Positions 21,528 through 33,299 of a stretch of DNA of 64,000 nucleotides are shown in pieces (position 1 is the first letter of the stretch; each line of letters begins with the position of its first letter). The DNA comes from Diphasiastrum complanatum. Taxonomy: Eukaryota > Streptophyta > Lycopodiopsida > Lycopodiales > Lycopodiaceae. The stretch covers positions 53,669,470-53,733,469 of the forward strand of contig CM055099.1 of NCBI GenBank assembly GCA_029204225.1, read 5' to 3'. The notes below the pieces were generated by a model that was not told where the DNA came from, did not search any database, and saw only the letters and a list, made by a program, of their open reading frames with translations. A program made the position numbers and the translations under genes.

Positions 21528-22592
21528 TTGATAACCAGATATATATCTTTTACACATAATGGCAATTTTCATGAGTTTAATGTCATTAATTCTCTCTATT
21601 TGGGGAACGACATCTTATATACTGCATTAAATACCTTAAAATGTAATTCGGTGAGCTACGACATGTTCAATATGGAATTCTTTTTGGGTAAAAAAAAAGA
21701 TTGGCATCCTAATGTTGTACTTTTTTGGCTGGATCGGTGGAATAGCCATTTTTCCATGCATTATCCGCCTGATAGTACAAATATCACAGCTGCTCTTATG
21801 TTCTTACGTGAGAAGTATACATGGTAGCATGATATGAAGGCCATTATGCAAATGGGTGGTAGACCATTAGATGTCTACATTCATGAGTTCTAGGAAATTT
21901 CGCCTCCATTCGCTTCACGAATAGACCCTATTTTGATAAAAGTACACTTTATCTTGGGTCTTTGTAAGAAATTCTAACTTGAACTGCGACATAACCAACT
22001 GCAGACAATGGAGGATGCCATTCGCTTTACGAAGATCTTTGATGATAGTGAAAATGGCGTTAGAGGGAAGATCGGCAAGCTTGGGACTAGCTTGTTCCTC
22101 AATTGCCGCTCAGAATTTAAGATTACATCGAACTAGTAGACTTTTAGATTATGAATTTAAATAGTGTAGACATAATCTTAGGAAAGGAGTGGTTTTACTC
22201 TAGTAATAAGTCCTTAAGAAAGGAGAATGTAACTCATAGTATAACCTTTTTGCATAATGGATCATTTGCTAAAGTAAAAGGTGATGTAAATAGGCCTTTT
22301 GATCCTGTTGTTTTTGCTTTAGAGGTTGTTTAATATTTGAAAGAGTCTGGAAATAAAGTTTATCTTTGCTTTCTTAAACATGATGTCTATGTGGATGATC
22401 ATGTAGTTTGGAGTCCAAGTATTGATTTATCACATTTGCCTTTGAATGTGTCTATAAATAATCTCTTAAGTGTTAATTCACCTGAAGTTAGAAACTTAGG
22501 CAACAGTATAGTGATGATTTTATTCAAAAACTACTTGATGGCCTACCTCCTGAAAGGAGTGTCGACCATTAGATACAGTTTGATCCAGGTGT
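21528..22592 (+). pseudogene. Ty3/gypsy gag-protease-RT linker remnant
   Basis: Pieces in shifting frames: a gag-like stretch near 21690-21825, a protease end with VDIILGKEWF (plant gypsy proteases read DIILGMDWL), and an RT N-terminal approach (DDFIQKLLDGLPPERSVDH at about 22512-22575, in another frame from the surrounding open frame). Many stops. RT itself is absent; unrelated sequence follows at about 22593. Confidence 0.65.
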
Positions 22593-23381
22593 GACCATTA
22601 TGTGTTTTTAGTTTTACTCTTTAAAAAATTACTTGTTTTTTTCATGTGTATGTGCAAAACTTGCTTGTCTTTGGATGATCATAACTTGTTGTGTGATTGA
22701 TGTCTTGCCTAGATTCAAAGTGTGTTAGAAGGCCTTAAAAATTTTGGTTGATCTAGAATAGACGGTAGATGTTTGTAAGGTCCTCAAATCTTTATTTTTT
22801 AACATGGTATTAGAGCCTAGCCATGAAGCAATATTTTGAGTGAAAAATCTAGGTTTGAGAGTGCTCTTGGATCTCAATTGTCTCCTAGCTTCAAATTGGC
22901 TAATGATGGCTAGTTTTGGTTGTTTCTTTGGATCATTAGTGAGCATTTGATGTGTGAAAAGTACAGGCCACATGCAAGTTGACCTGAATTTGGCTTTTTG
23001 TAGCAATCTCAATTTTGATCCATTGAGTCCAAGTAGACATTTGATGGAAGGAGCTTCAAGTGTATATTGAGAAGGTTGTTGATGCATCTAGTAGATCTTT
23101 GGATCTAATCTTTGAGAGTAGGTAGTGCTTGGGGAGTGCAGACTAGGAAGTGTGGATTCCCTCAGTGCGTGCACTATCGGTTGACAGTAGGCAAACACAA
23201 GATAAGTTTAGAGCTTAATGTGCGGTGGTAGAGGAAGCAATGAGCAGACAATCAGACAAGTCAATCAGATAGTCAGACAGAACGTAGAAACATGGATCAT
23301 GCAGGTGAGCACAAGACAATAGTGGACGAAAATGTGTGCTCACAAAGCTGGGTATCGGGGTCGTATAGCTTGTAAGTGTTG
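22593..23381 (+). mobile_element. LTR-like stretch with a variant Met-tRNA PBS
   Basis: No coding sequence. AACA-TGGTATTAGAGCC at 22801-22817 matches the initiator-Met PBS with one change, so 22593-22804 may be the tail of a plus-strand LTR. Near 23300-23336 the words GCACAAGACAATAGTGGACGAAA and TGTGTGCT recur in the LTRs at 38766-38800 (same strand) and about 50030-50060 (complement), showing a trace of that copia family. Confidence 0.45.
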
Positions 23382-24239
23382 TCAGATGAAGTGTATCTGA
23401 TGAGGATTGTCTTGAGACCTTGGAAGTCGAATTTCTTCCTCATCTCCTTCGAGATCTACGCATAGGCGATGCATCCAAATACTTGAAGGTATTTCATTGA
23501 AGGCTTTAGAGTCCGTCCAAAATTCATGTGGTGTTTTGTCAAACATCAGTGGAGACAACTTCAGCCCAAAAGCTCTTTGGCAATGATGCATGTGCCAGCA
23601 TACATTTAGCTGACTCAACAAGGGTGCGATTCTTTCTCTCGGCTAAGCCATTAGACTGAGGTGAATAAGGAGTGATAAACTATTGTTCAATGCCTTGGAT
23701 ATGGTGGTAGTCCTTAATTTGGTAGAGATGTACTCTCCACCATTGTCGAACCTCAAGGCTTTGGTCTGTTTATCAGTCTCTTTCTCCACACGCTTCTTGA
23801 AGATTTTGAAGCAATTGAAAGCTTCTGATTTCTTCTTGATAAAATAAACCATAGTCCTTCAAAAAATTCATCAATAAAAGTTATAAAGTATTTTGCATCT
23901 TTTAGTGAAGGATTTTGCATTGGACCACAAATATCAGTAGGTACAACATCTAGTAATCCTCTAGCAGTATGTTGATGGCTTGATCTAAATGGCTTCCTGA
24001 CCTATTTACCGATTAGACAGTCATGTAATTCGACTTTCCTTTCAAGATAGTTGAGATCAAGAAGAAATGGATTGCTTAGACCTTTGTTGTACAGAAGCAT
24101 GATTCAAATGACCAAGTCTATAATGCCAAAGTAAAATTTTATTGATTTGAATCATAAGTACTAATAGCCTCACTAGAGACAGAAAAGCAATGACTTAATC
24201 TGTACAAGTATCCATGCCTCTTTGTGAGTGTTAGGATCT
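23382..24239 (-). pseudogene. Ty1/copia integrase fragment
   Basis: From 24239 downward the minus strand reads a GAG-pre-integrase (KRHGYLYRL; LWHYRLGHLNHAS in shifted frame) and a core with DICGPMQNPS. It continues with a damaged TFIDE, then VYFIKKKSEAFNCFK and ALRFDNGGEYIS, and a C-terminal piece. Frameshifts and stops are frequent. It ends at about 24232 against non-coding LTR-like sequence. Confidence 0.75.
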
Positions 24240-25650
24240 TGCTTGTCCTATTGACTAAAGTCACCAAAGAAAAATGTTGTAAAAAATTGGGGCCGAAAAA
24301 TATTGCGGTAGAGCCGAAAAACGGTGGAAACCTTAATGGCAAAATTTGGGCAAGTTTTGTAGAGGCCATCTACAACCATAGGGATTGTCAAAGGGTACCA
24401 GCCAAACATTTGGATAATAATGGAGAAAGGGCCTTGGATGCACAAAGACCTAGGATGAGAACAAACTACTTGGTTTAAAAGACTTGACCTAGACCAACAT
24501 TCAATACCTCCACCCACCTATTTAATAAGAAACCAACTTGCAGGACATTCCAACTTGGGAAACCTTCCAAAACCCCATCTTGAAGGGGGGCCATTGGAAT
24601 TTAGCTATAAAAGGAGCCCTCCCCTTAGAATGTTGAATCTAATGAATTAGAGAGTTAGTGGATTTCTTGTAATAGTGTGGGGTTGAGTATGATTAGTAGG
24701 GTTGAATTGTAATTGCCTTGTATGGTTGAGAGATTGCTTTGTATGTGAGAGGTTATTTGTGGAGTGATAGATGTTATCAATATTGATTTTTATGAGTAAG
24801 TTTGTCATGGAGGTCTTTGATATTTACTTTCCTTTGATGTGTGCTTATGATTTTGTAAGTGAGGTATAGTTTTGGATCATGATTTGAGAGCTTTCTTCAA
24901 TCAAGTGTTATAGGTGTTGTGGATTTGTGTCACCCTTTCATCAAGTTCATAGTGAGGAAGTTTTCTAGTATTGGAGATTCTTCTTTGATACATGTTTGTA
25001 TGTGTCATTCCTTCAATCTCAAGTTGAGAGAGTCATCAAGGGCTGAGAGTTTCACTTAGTCAAAGTATCATGCCTTATGTCATTTCACTCTTGAAAGAAG
25101 ATATGAGTAAGCATCATGTATGAGGAGTGTGGAGGTGTATGTGATATTTAGAGGTTCCATCCTATTTTATTTTATTCTAGGTTGAGAACTTTCTTTTCTT
25201 AAAATTCATTCGATGTAAAGAAATTATCATTGTGAAGTTGAAGTTTTCTTAGAGTGAGTCTGTCGAGGGTCCAATACTGACTCAATCATATCTTCAAAAG
25301 TGTGCAAGAGTTAGAATGCATTGTATCATTAAGAAAATCTTTACCATCTTTTTAGATTCCATTCGTGAGAAAAGATATGAGCATCATCCCAAGTCTCACA
25401 TTCACAAAAGAGGAAGAGGAGCTAGAGCTCCATGTTTTCTGAATTTGCAAATGAGCCAGAAGATATCCAAAATGGTCTCACTTGACTACTTATAAGTCTT
25501 ATTACTTCTTGGCATATTATCCTTATTTAAGTACTTTGATGGGTCTAAAGATAGAACTATCTTTATTCTTAAGACCAATTGTTTTTGGGCCCAACAAAGC
25601 TTACATTAGATATTATGTACATTATTGAGCGCTTATGTACTAAAAGTACA
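24228..25650 (-). mobile_element. LTR-like non-coding block beside minus-strand copia element
   Basis: Bounded on the left by TGTTAGGATC and on the right by ATGACA. Just beyond the right end lies CTCCCCCTTACTT, which on the minus strand reads as a polypurine tract followed by TGTCATG. That fits the 3' LTR of a minus-strand copia element whose RT and integrase lie at 26890-27990. A TATA-like GCTATAAAAGG at about 24604 lies on the opposite (plus) strand, which does not fit and leaves the orientation uncertain. No open frames of note. Confidence 0.45.
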
Positions 25651-26889
25651 TGACACTCCCCCTTACTTGAACATTTTTTGTCCTGAAAAATGAACATGCT
25701 TGTTTGATAAGCTTGAATGCTCCAATTCTATAATTTAAGTACTGATGTTTGAGGATGTCATGTCTAGCTATTTATCATATTTTATAGTTCCAAAGATGTC
25801 TGAATTGAAACCACATGATAGCTTCAATTTGCAACTTATTTTCAATAAGATTAAAAATGATGGCTGCAAAACAAGATGATCTTAAAATTTGATCTCAACA
25901 AACTTTGTCATACACTTGTATGGTCGAAGTTAAACAATAAATTCAAGTGCTAAAAAATGTTTTGAAATTTAAAAACTACAATATAAATGAGTGAAAAATA
26001 ACAAGCATTTTGTGCTCAAACTCACAAAGTAGAAACACATCAAGTTAGAAAATGCCTCACAATAGCTTACCACTTCATGCCAAGTTGAAAAGGGAATGTC
26101 ACATAGCATTGATTCAACGATATACACCTTTGAGTTGGAAATGTCAAGTTATAGTTTAAATTTACAATAGAAGAAAATGACAAGCAAAATTGGGCCCCAG
26201 TGACCTAACACTTCATGCCAAGATGAAAAGGAATGGTACATAGCATTACTTCAATGATATACACCTTTGAGTTAGAATTGTCAACTTACAATAAAATTTT
26301 AAATTTACAATAGGAGAAAATGACAAGCAAAATTGGGCCCCAATAACCTAACAAGTTAATCAAGCCCATCACGTACACATGCCTTTTGTCACATGATTTT
26401 CATGTTCATGAACTTTCTTGTCATGAAAAGTCGTAGATGCAAAATTGTATGTTTATACATTTGGATGATATTTTAATGCAAATGTTTTGTGTTGTTACAT
26501 GATTGGTTCATTCCAAACTTTGGTACCCATTAGATGTGTGTGCATACATGCATCATGCATAAACAATGAGAATAATTGAGACTAGGACTAGGCTATTTAG
26601 TATCTACTATTCATCATTTATAGAGGTACTAAATGCAAGAATTTTGTTTAAGCAAAGTGGATTAGAAAAATTAGTAAACAATGACAACAAAATAATACTT
26701 CGACTATTTTGTATCAATGCTCAAAGAACCCCCTTGGAGATGGTCTATAATATGTATTATTTTTCTAAGATTGTCAATTCATAAAAATTGTTGGCTTTTA
26801 AATCTTGCAACTCAAAAGTATTTTGTGTTGAAATCCTTCAAATAACAATATTTTTCATAATTACTTTCTAAAAGAACTATGAAATAAGT
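25651..26889. repeat. AT-rich non-coding segment with a 138-bp tandem repeat
   Basis: No gene is seen. Units 26071-26208 and 26209-26351 share CACTTCATGCCAAG, ATATACACCTTTGAGTT, GACAAGCAAAATTGGGCCCC in the same order with moderate divergence. The rest is AT-rich and without landmarks. Confidence 0.65.
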
Positions 26890-27990
26890 TTAAATTTTCT
26901 TGACAACATGTCTATTGCATATGATTATAGATTCTCTGACTTTTCCCATTGGCACAAAAGTTTCTTTAAAGTCATCTTGTCGTTGCTCAAATCCATGAGC
27001 TACTAGTCTAGATTTGTATATATCTAATGAACCATCAACATGGTTTTTCATTTTATACACCTTCACAATGAATAGCTTGCTTACTATGAGACAATTCAAT
27101 TAACTCCCAAACATCAATTCTCTTCATAGAATCTATTTCATTCTTCATAGTAAGCAAGCTATCCTTGTGAAGGTGTATAAAATGAAAAGTCATGTTGATG
27201 GTTCATTAGATAGATGCAAAGCTAGGCCACTCATTTTGTAAAACAACTTATCTGGATATTTGGGCTCCTCAACAACTTCCATCACACACATCAAGGCCAA
27301 ATTAATCTACCTCATACCTATCAGGTTGTCTTCATTCTGTTATTGAGATATGTGGCATCTTGTATCCTTTCTATCTTGAATCTCTTCTTGCTTCGCATCC
27401 TTGTCACCTTTAAATACCACTTGGGTATCATATTTGATGTCTCTAATGTACATACATTAATATCATTTGGTCATTTTTCACTGCATCATTCTTTCCACCT
27501 CTATTATATCTTCATGATCAAATGACAATACATCCAAGTCCATATTAACAAGACATCCATCAATCTCATAATAATAATAATCATGAATGATGATAATCTT
27601 CTTAGTATCTTGACCATACAATATGTACCCCTTAGTTCTACCATCATATCCAAAAGGAAATACACTTAGTGGACTTAGCATCGACTATCATCTTTTGATA
27701 CATGTGCATAAGCTTTACAACCAAATACTCAAAGATGAAAATTCTTTGATTTTATGCTTGTGAAGGCTTTTTCATTATTTTTGAACTCCACTACTTTCAT
27801 TGGACATATATTCAATATATAAATCATTGTGTTGCATGCTTCCATCCAAAAGCTTTTGAATAAATTCATGTTCTTCAACATTGATTGTGGTATTTCCACT
27901 ATCATCATGTTCTTTCTTTTAGCAACTCTGTTCTTCTCAAGTGTGTGAGAAGTATTAACTTGCTTTTGAGTGCCATGATCAATGCGTGAA
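26890..27990 (-). pseudogene. Ty1/copia integrase tail and RT start, with a hairpin
   Basis: Frame 27099-26890 reads VYKMKNHVDGSLDIYKSRLVAHGFEQ, then FKETFVPMGKV, the copia RT opening. Around 27700-27480 the minus strand carries the integrase C-terminal part (YGYDGRTKGY-like text, YGQDTKKI). A large inverted repeat (27020-27090 with 27146-27213) sits at the RT start. It makes the RT N-terminus appear twice on opposite strands. The rest of RT and all of RNase H are missing before the presumed 3' LTR. Confidence 0.7.
27020..27213. repeat. Inverted repeat (arms about 70 bp) within copia RT
   Basis: Arm 1 (27020-27090) contains TGAACCATCAACATG, TTTTATACACCTTCACAA and GCTTGCTTACTATGA. Arm 2 (27146-27213) is its reverse complement with few mismatches. 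The 55-bp spacer is unrelated. This is a possible foldback product of reverse transcription or repair. Confidence 0.85.
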
Positions 27991-28381
27991 AAATATCAAG
28001 TAGCTTAGTTTAGTTTAGTCAAGTTGAGTTTATTTGGCAATTTGAGGCCAATATGCATTTTTATCTTAGAGGTGGACTTTTTTAAGTTAATAAGGCCTAA
28101 GAATATGTAGGAAAAATAGTAATAATTCTTCCTCAGAGAACACGATGAAAGTTCAAATAAATCAAACAAATATCAGTGTCTTCAATCAGGTCTGTTTCTG
28201 GTCTATGTACTAATAGAATAGTTTTGGCCTTGATTGAATTAAGTATGCAGAATTAAGAGACAACTTTAGACAATAAAAAATTGAGAAACTTTGATCAAAA
28301 AATGAATTTTATGATTCTGAATCTTAATCATCAGTATACATCTCTTGTTGTCTTATTTCTCTATTGTGTCTCTATGATTGA
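27991..28381. other. Non-coding segment left of a copia LTR
   Basis: No open frame or domain is seen. It may be the 3' part of the minus-strand LTR described at 28382-28952, but no matching copy is available to define the end. Confidence 0.3.
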
Positions 28382-28952
28382 GTGAGTTACAATGAACACT
28401 GCACATGTATTTATATTGCTACAGGACAGGTCTTTTGGCTTTTTAATTCTGTAACAATAGATCTAACCGTTATGATAGTTGATATTCAAATAAACACTCT
28501 GTTTTTAGGCTCGAATAATTTCTGTTCACGAATTGTTCGAGACAGTTTATCTCTTCGTCTAAGCTTCGTGTTTCGCGAATTGTTCGTGACACTTTGTCTC
28601 TTTGCGACATCTTCATGTTTCGCGAATTGTTCGCGACAGTTGACACTTTTGAGCTTGAAAAAGAGTTAAAAATATTTTGCGAATTGTTCGCGACAGGCGA
28701 CAGTTTCACGACAGGTGAGGTTTGAACAAGAAACAAAATATTTTGTGAAAAGATTTTGTTCATGAATCTTTCAAGTTTCAACAGGATATATTTTGCGAAT
28801 CTTTCGAGTTTGAAACAAGATATATTTCGCAAATCTTTCGAGGTTGAACACGAATAGAAATGTTTCGAGTTCAAGTTCATTTCTCATTCTTTGTCAAGTA
28901 AATTGTGCACTTTGTTAGTAGAATAGAGATTTGTCTGATCAGGTGTTCTACA
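28382..28952 (-). mobile_element. 3' LTR (part) of minus-strand copia, with TCGCGAA repeats
   Basis: Minus-strand start TGTAGAACACC follows a purine tract (TTGAGAGGGA) after the RNase H stop. Between about 28505 and 28700 the palindromic half-sites CGCGAATTGTTCGCGACA and variants occur four or five times. Between 28740 and 28860 another motif, TTTGCGAATCTTTCGAG and variants, occurs three times. Comparable TTCGCGA-type words occur in the LTR at about 50255-50345. Confidence 0.6.
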
Positions 28953-30098
28953 AGTCCCTCTCAAAGTGGATAGTTGGATTAACCCCAATCTTCTTCGTTG
29001 CTTCTTGAACAAAGCTTTAATGAGTGGCTTTGTAAAGATATCAGTTATCATTTCATCTGTGGGTATGAAGACTATCTTCATTATCTTCTTTTCGACTAAG
29101 TCCCAAATAACATGATACTTGATAGCTATATGCTTCGTTTTTGAATGAAATATAAGATCTTTTGTAAGATAGATTGCTGAAGTGTTATCCATTAACAAGA
29201 CATAAGACTCACAAATAGCATCACCAAATCCTTCCAACATCTATTTGATCCATATCAGCTCGTTTGCCATCTTGGCTGCTGCTATTCGGCTTCACAAGAA
29301 GATTGAGCTACTGCTGTTTGCTTCTTGCTTATCCAGAGTATGGATGTGCGGGATGCTAAAGTACAACCTCCTAAAATACCTATCATCCTTCATGGATGCC
29401 CAGCTTGCGTCACTGTAAGATTTGATCCGAGATCTAGCTTCCTTAGAATAACACAGTCCATAGTCTTTTGTTTCCTGGAGATATTGTACTACTCTCTTTG
29501 CTAATTTCCAATGCAACGATCTTGGGTTTTGATTAAATTGGCTCAGCCTTTATACTGCAAATGCTATATTAGGTCTGGTGTTGTCTACAAGATATAACAA
29601 TGATCCAATCAGCCTGCAATAGGGTGTATTGGCCATTCGCTTCTCTTCCTCGAGAGTCTGCGGACAATCTGCCTTGCTCAGTATTGTTCCAGATATCATG
29701 GGAGTATGCACACCTTTGCATTTGAGCATGTTGAAATCTTCAATGATTTTACGAGTGTACTTCTGTTGGTGAAGATACAACTTGCCACCTTCAAAGTCTC
29801 TCTCGATTTGCAAGCCTAGATAGATTTTTGCTTCTCCCAGGTCAGCGATCTCAAATATTCCAAAAATGTCTTTTTTGACATCTGAAATTAATTTATCTTT
29901 TCTTGAGAAGATTAGCGTGTCGTCAACATAAACAACTAGAATGATTATTTTATTTTGGACAAATAGAGGTTCGAAGCCTAAAGAGCGTAGTGTTTTGTCC
30001 TTCTTTCTATACCATTGTCTGGCTGCTTGTTTCGGACCATAAATGCTCCAAAGATGAAGATTCTTATGGATTTGGTGAATTGGCAAGCTCTCGCTCAA
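28953..30098 (-). pseudogene. Ty1/copia RT and RNase H
   Basis: Frame 30098-29550 holds RT from GPKQAARQWYRK through VVYVDDTLIFS (YVDD intact), DLGEAKIYLGLQIERD, YTRKIIEDFNM, CKGVHTPM and GSLLYLVDNTRPNIAF. Frame 29516-29292 continues (HWKLAKRVVQYLQETKDYGLCYS, SYSDASWAS). A shifted part of RNase H follows to about 28953 (LLMDNTSAIYLTKD, FHSKTKHIAIKYH, DIFTKPL). It is truncated 5' of GPKQAAR. A few frameshifts are present. The catalytic RT loop is still intact. Confidence 0.85.
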
Positions 30099-30290
30099 AT
30101 GTATTTACAAGTGCTATGAAAGTGTTGTGAAGATTATCAAATGCTTCAGGACTTAATCTAACTCTTATTGGTGAATTTCACAAATTTCGAAAATACAAAT
30201 CACGTGTCTTTTTATAAGCTTCTAATCGCTATGCTCGTTCTAAATGTTTCTGCTCAATAGTTGTGCGTGGTTGATCTCTTGGCATACATT
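30099..30290 (-). pseudogene. Short gag-like start of a minus-strand LTR element
   Basis: From ATG at about 30284 the minus strand reads MPRDQPRTTIEQKHLERA, a stop, then further protein-like text ending at the copia junction at 30099. Its place just downstream of an Asp-tRNA PBS suggests the start of gag. No known gag domain is visible. Confidence 0.4.
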
Positions 30291-30350
30291 ATATGAATAA
30301 GATTCAGCGGACTTAGTACACTTAAAAATCATAAAAAGATGAAGATTCAT

Positions 30351-31311
30351 CTCCTCGGCAATGGCGCCAAGTTATGTGGTAGCCTAGTCATTATAGATTT
30401 CTACAAAATCAGTGAATAAAGTAGTATAAATGGTTTTATCATTCCCCAAGAGAGAGAGAAATCTCCTCTTTTAGATGATAAGTGTACAAAGGTGATGGAG
30501 AGATGTGGATGTAATATTCAACACAAAATACTACAATGACAAATCAGGTTATCCAAAGATATTGAGTAAATTGTCGTCCAGAAACACCAAGATTAATCAA
30601 TTTGGCCAAGATCTAAAGGTATAGAAGGATATGTTATCTTCCAGTCTCTTAGGATAAAAGTAAGCAACTTAATCTGGTAGCAACAAGCAAAAAGATCCTT
30701 CCCAACATAATATGTTCGACTTTGATTCCTCTTAACAAGCACAAGGAATCAGTTCCTATCACATAAAGCAAATAGAGCAGAATGTCAATTAAGTTCTTTA
30801 TTAGAGCACGTAGCTCATTCATAACTAAAAGAGGTTTTGTTTAAGGTTAGGCTTTAGACTTCGGCTGATTCCCTGCACACATTAGTTAGAATTGTCACTC
30901 GCGGATGTTGCTTGTAAATCCACATTAGAAAATTTGGAATTCAGTGTAAGGTGAAGAGTGTATGCCGCAGACAGAAGCCTATCAAGATCAGTTACATAAT
31001 AACTCAAAGTGTGTTCGCTCAATTGATAAGAAGAGTAACTATAACAGATAACAGAGGAAAGGAATGCACAAGCTTATAAAAACTGGCTCTCTTCTCTCTA
31101 TTGATAGTTGAATCTCTACGTAAGTACAATGGCTCTGAGTGTTGCCCTTATAGAGTCGAACACCAAGTTCTAGCGTCACTCATTGACTGTTCAGGCGTCG
31201 ATTGGGATCAGCTACTGTGTCACTCTAAAATGTTGCAAGTCTTAATTGCAATGAATTTACAAAATGCAAATAGGCCTTTACATTGATTTAGGCACTATCG
31301 CATATTTACAT
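30351..31311 (-). mobile_element. Asp-tRNA PBS and 5' LTR of a minus-strand gypsy-type element
   Basis: On the minus strand 30370-30351 reads TTGGCGCCATTGCCGAGGAG. Plant tRNA-Asp ends GGCAACGGCGCCA, so TGGCGCC-TTGCC is its complement with one mismatch; such a PBS is typical of some plant gypsy lineages (Athila/Tat type). The plus strand starts the LTR at TGTGGTAGCC (30375). The other end is placed near TTTACA at about 31311 by terminal CA only. The LTR body has no coding sequence. Confidence 0.6.
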
Positions 31312-31351
31312 GTGCAAAAATTTCAAAAATTTACAATGAAAAATATTTAAT

Positions 31352-32110
31352 TTGGATAATGTGGAATCAGAGGCCTCCACAAATTATAACGAAGCTGAAA
31401 CCTACTTTGATAATCTTCTTGCTAATCTTGATAATTTACTTGAAATATTTCGTCTTGAAGCTTCTGCTGTAGTTGAACCAGGTTTTGATGCTGTAAATCC
31501 AGTTCCTGATTCAGATCCTGAACCTGAACCTGAATCTGAATCTGAATCTGAACCTGAACTTGATCGTGAACCAAATCTTGAATCAGAACCTGATCTAGAA
31601 CCAAAATTGAATATAGAATCTCTTGCTCCTCATTTCACGCCTATTTCAAAGATCAAATACGACTATTTGAAAGGAACAGATATGATGCTGATATTAATGT
31701 TCAATAAATTGTGACTTCAAACAACGAAGGTACTGATGTTGACAAGCTGTGGATTTTTCATGTTCTTCTCATAAAACAAGCACGCATATGGTACAGCCAA
31801 GTTAAACTAGGACGTGTTGCTACTTGGTTATTGCTAAAAGATGAGTTTCTATAGCAGTTCAGAGAAATTGGTTATTCATCCTGAGTACTCGGAAGACTCA
31901 ACAATGTGCAAAAGAAGAGTCGAGAATCTTTGTGAAGGTATACTCGAAAAGTAAAGAACCTTATTGGAAAACTAACTGGAGTATATCATGCGATGCACAA
32001 ATGGTTTCTAGCAGGTTGACCACCAAACATTGATCAATACTACAGACAAGGTAATATGAGTTCTTTCTCAGCAGTCATTGAAAGTGCAAAGAATTATGAA
32101 ATTTTGAAGT
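31352..32110 (+). pseudogene. Retrotransposon gag with an acidic Pro-Glu-Ser repeat
   Basis: Residues after about 45 form an alternating acidic repeat (DSDPEPEPESESESEPELD). A gag capsid-like part follows in another frame: KLWIFHVLLIKQARIWYSQV, WLLLKDEFL, QFREIGYSS (pattern W...L...F..QFRE, retrotransposon gag). Several stops and shifts follow. It is the presumed gag of the plus-strand gypsy element whose protease starts at 33.3 kb. Confidence 0.6.
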
Positions 32111-32579
32111 TAGCATGAAAGAGATGATCTATCAGTTACTCAAAGATAGTTTAGAGTACACGGTTGTATTCGCTATTGTTTTGTACTCGCATCATCTGAT
32201 TTGTACATGCTACTTACTGAATCAGTTATACCTTCTTATTGCATTCAGTATTATGTCAAATTGTATGCATGCTTCTATGAAGTTATTGTATATGATAAAT
32301 CTCTTATTGTCTAGCCTGAATTGTTGAATGTTTTGATACTGCAATATTCTATATATCACATACACTTTTTAATTGTTTGTCTACAAAACCTCTTTTAGTA
32401 CTAATGATATTAAAGTTAGTCACTAAAATATTTGAACGTGACAATTGTTATTACTATTGTTCCTCTTTCTTTCTTCCAACATGGTATCAGGACATTTTGC
32501 TTGTCATCTTCAATATGTGGTATCAAATTTTAGTATCAAAAATTTATTTTCCAATTACAGCGTCGCACTGTATCAGTTC
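32111..32579 (+). mobile_element. Partial copia LTR and degenerate PBS
   Basis: Pyrimidine-rich CCTCTTTCTTTCTTCCAACA precedes TGGTATCAG at 32482, as at 50560-50591. The PBS is damaged after TGGTATCAG. This marks the 5' end of the copia gag that follows and splits the gypsy element. Confidence 0.55.
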
Positions 32580-33190
32580 ATTCTTAAGTCATCGATTCAT
32601 CAATAGACCAATTTCAGATAAATCTACAAAGCAATGCCGACCTTATCACAGACAAGCTAAATGGATCCAATTACTATTTGTGAAAATTTAAGATGAAGAC
32701 CTTGCTAATTGTCAACGAGTTTTAGAATGTTGTCATAGGCATCAAATTAAAGCTTGAAGACGACACAATTGACTCTAAATGGAAATCTAAGGATAGTAAA
32801 GCTTTTGCGTTCATTATTCTCAATATATTCAACACTCAAATTGGCCATATATCTGAAGCTCAAACTTCGAAAGATGTATGTGACATCCTAAGTGCACTAT
32901 ATGATGTGAGAGATGTGACTTCGAAGTTGCATCTTAGAAAGAAATTCTTCTCACTCAAGATATCGAATGGTGATTTTTTTCAAAATCACGTTAACTAATT
33001 TAAGAATCTCTTGCATTAGATGGTAGCTATCGGCGGATCAAGACTCAATTATGAAATTGCTATCGAGCTTGTCTTCTACATATGAAAACTAGGTGACAAT
33101 CATGACCGAGAAAAGCTCATTATTGTCTAAGTATTCAAATTCAAAGAGCCAGAAAGTAGAAGTTGATTTACATTACGTAGCAGAGATACA
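32580..33190 (+). pseudogene. Ty1/copia gag fragment
   Basis: In shifting frames: KDSKAFAFIILNIFNTQIGH, SEAQTSKDVCDILSALYDVR, DVTSKLHLRKKFFSLKI. The homologous gag at 50734-51300 has HVPEA, TLKEVWDILGTLYEVRDITSKL and YLRKKFYSLKM, so this is an older copy of the same family. Multiple stops. Confidence 0.75.
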
Positions 33191-33299
33191 TTTACAATAT
33201 GTTGATCATATATAATATGATAAATTGCAAGTTAGCTCACTCACCAATGGACCCAAGACACAAATTGTTGAAGGACCAGTGTCATCAGATGACAGAAGA

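Noticed and set aside
24604-24614. TATAAAAGG as a promoter of a host gene
   Set aside because: No gene follows on the plus strand; it lies in an LTR-like block of uncertain orientation.
31422-31604. Minus-strand QVQIQIQIQVQVQ frame
   Set aside because: Antisense shadow of the acidic PEPESESE repeat in the gag on the plus strand.
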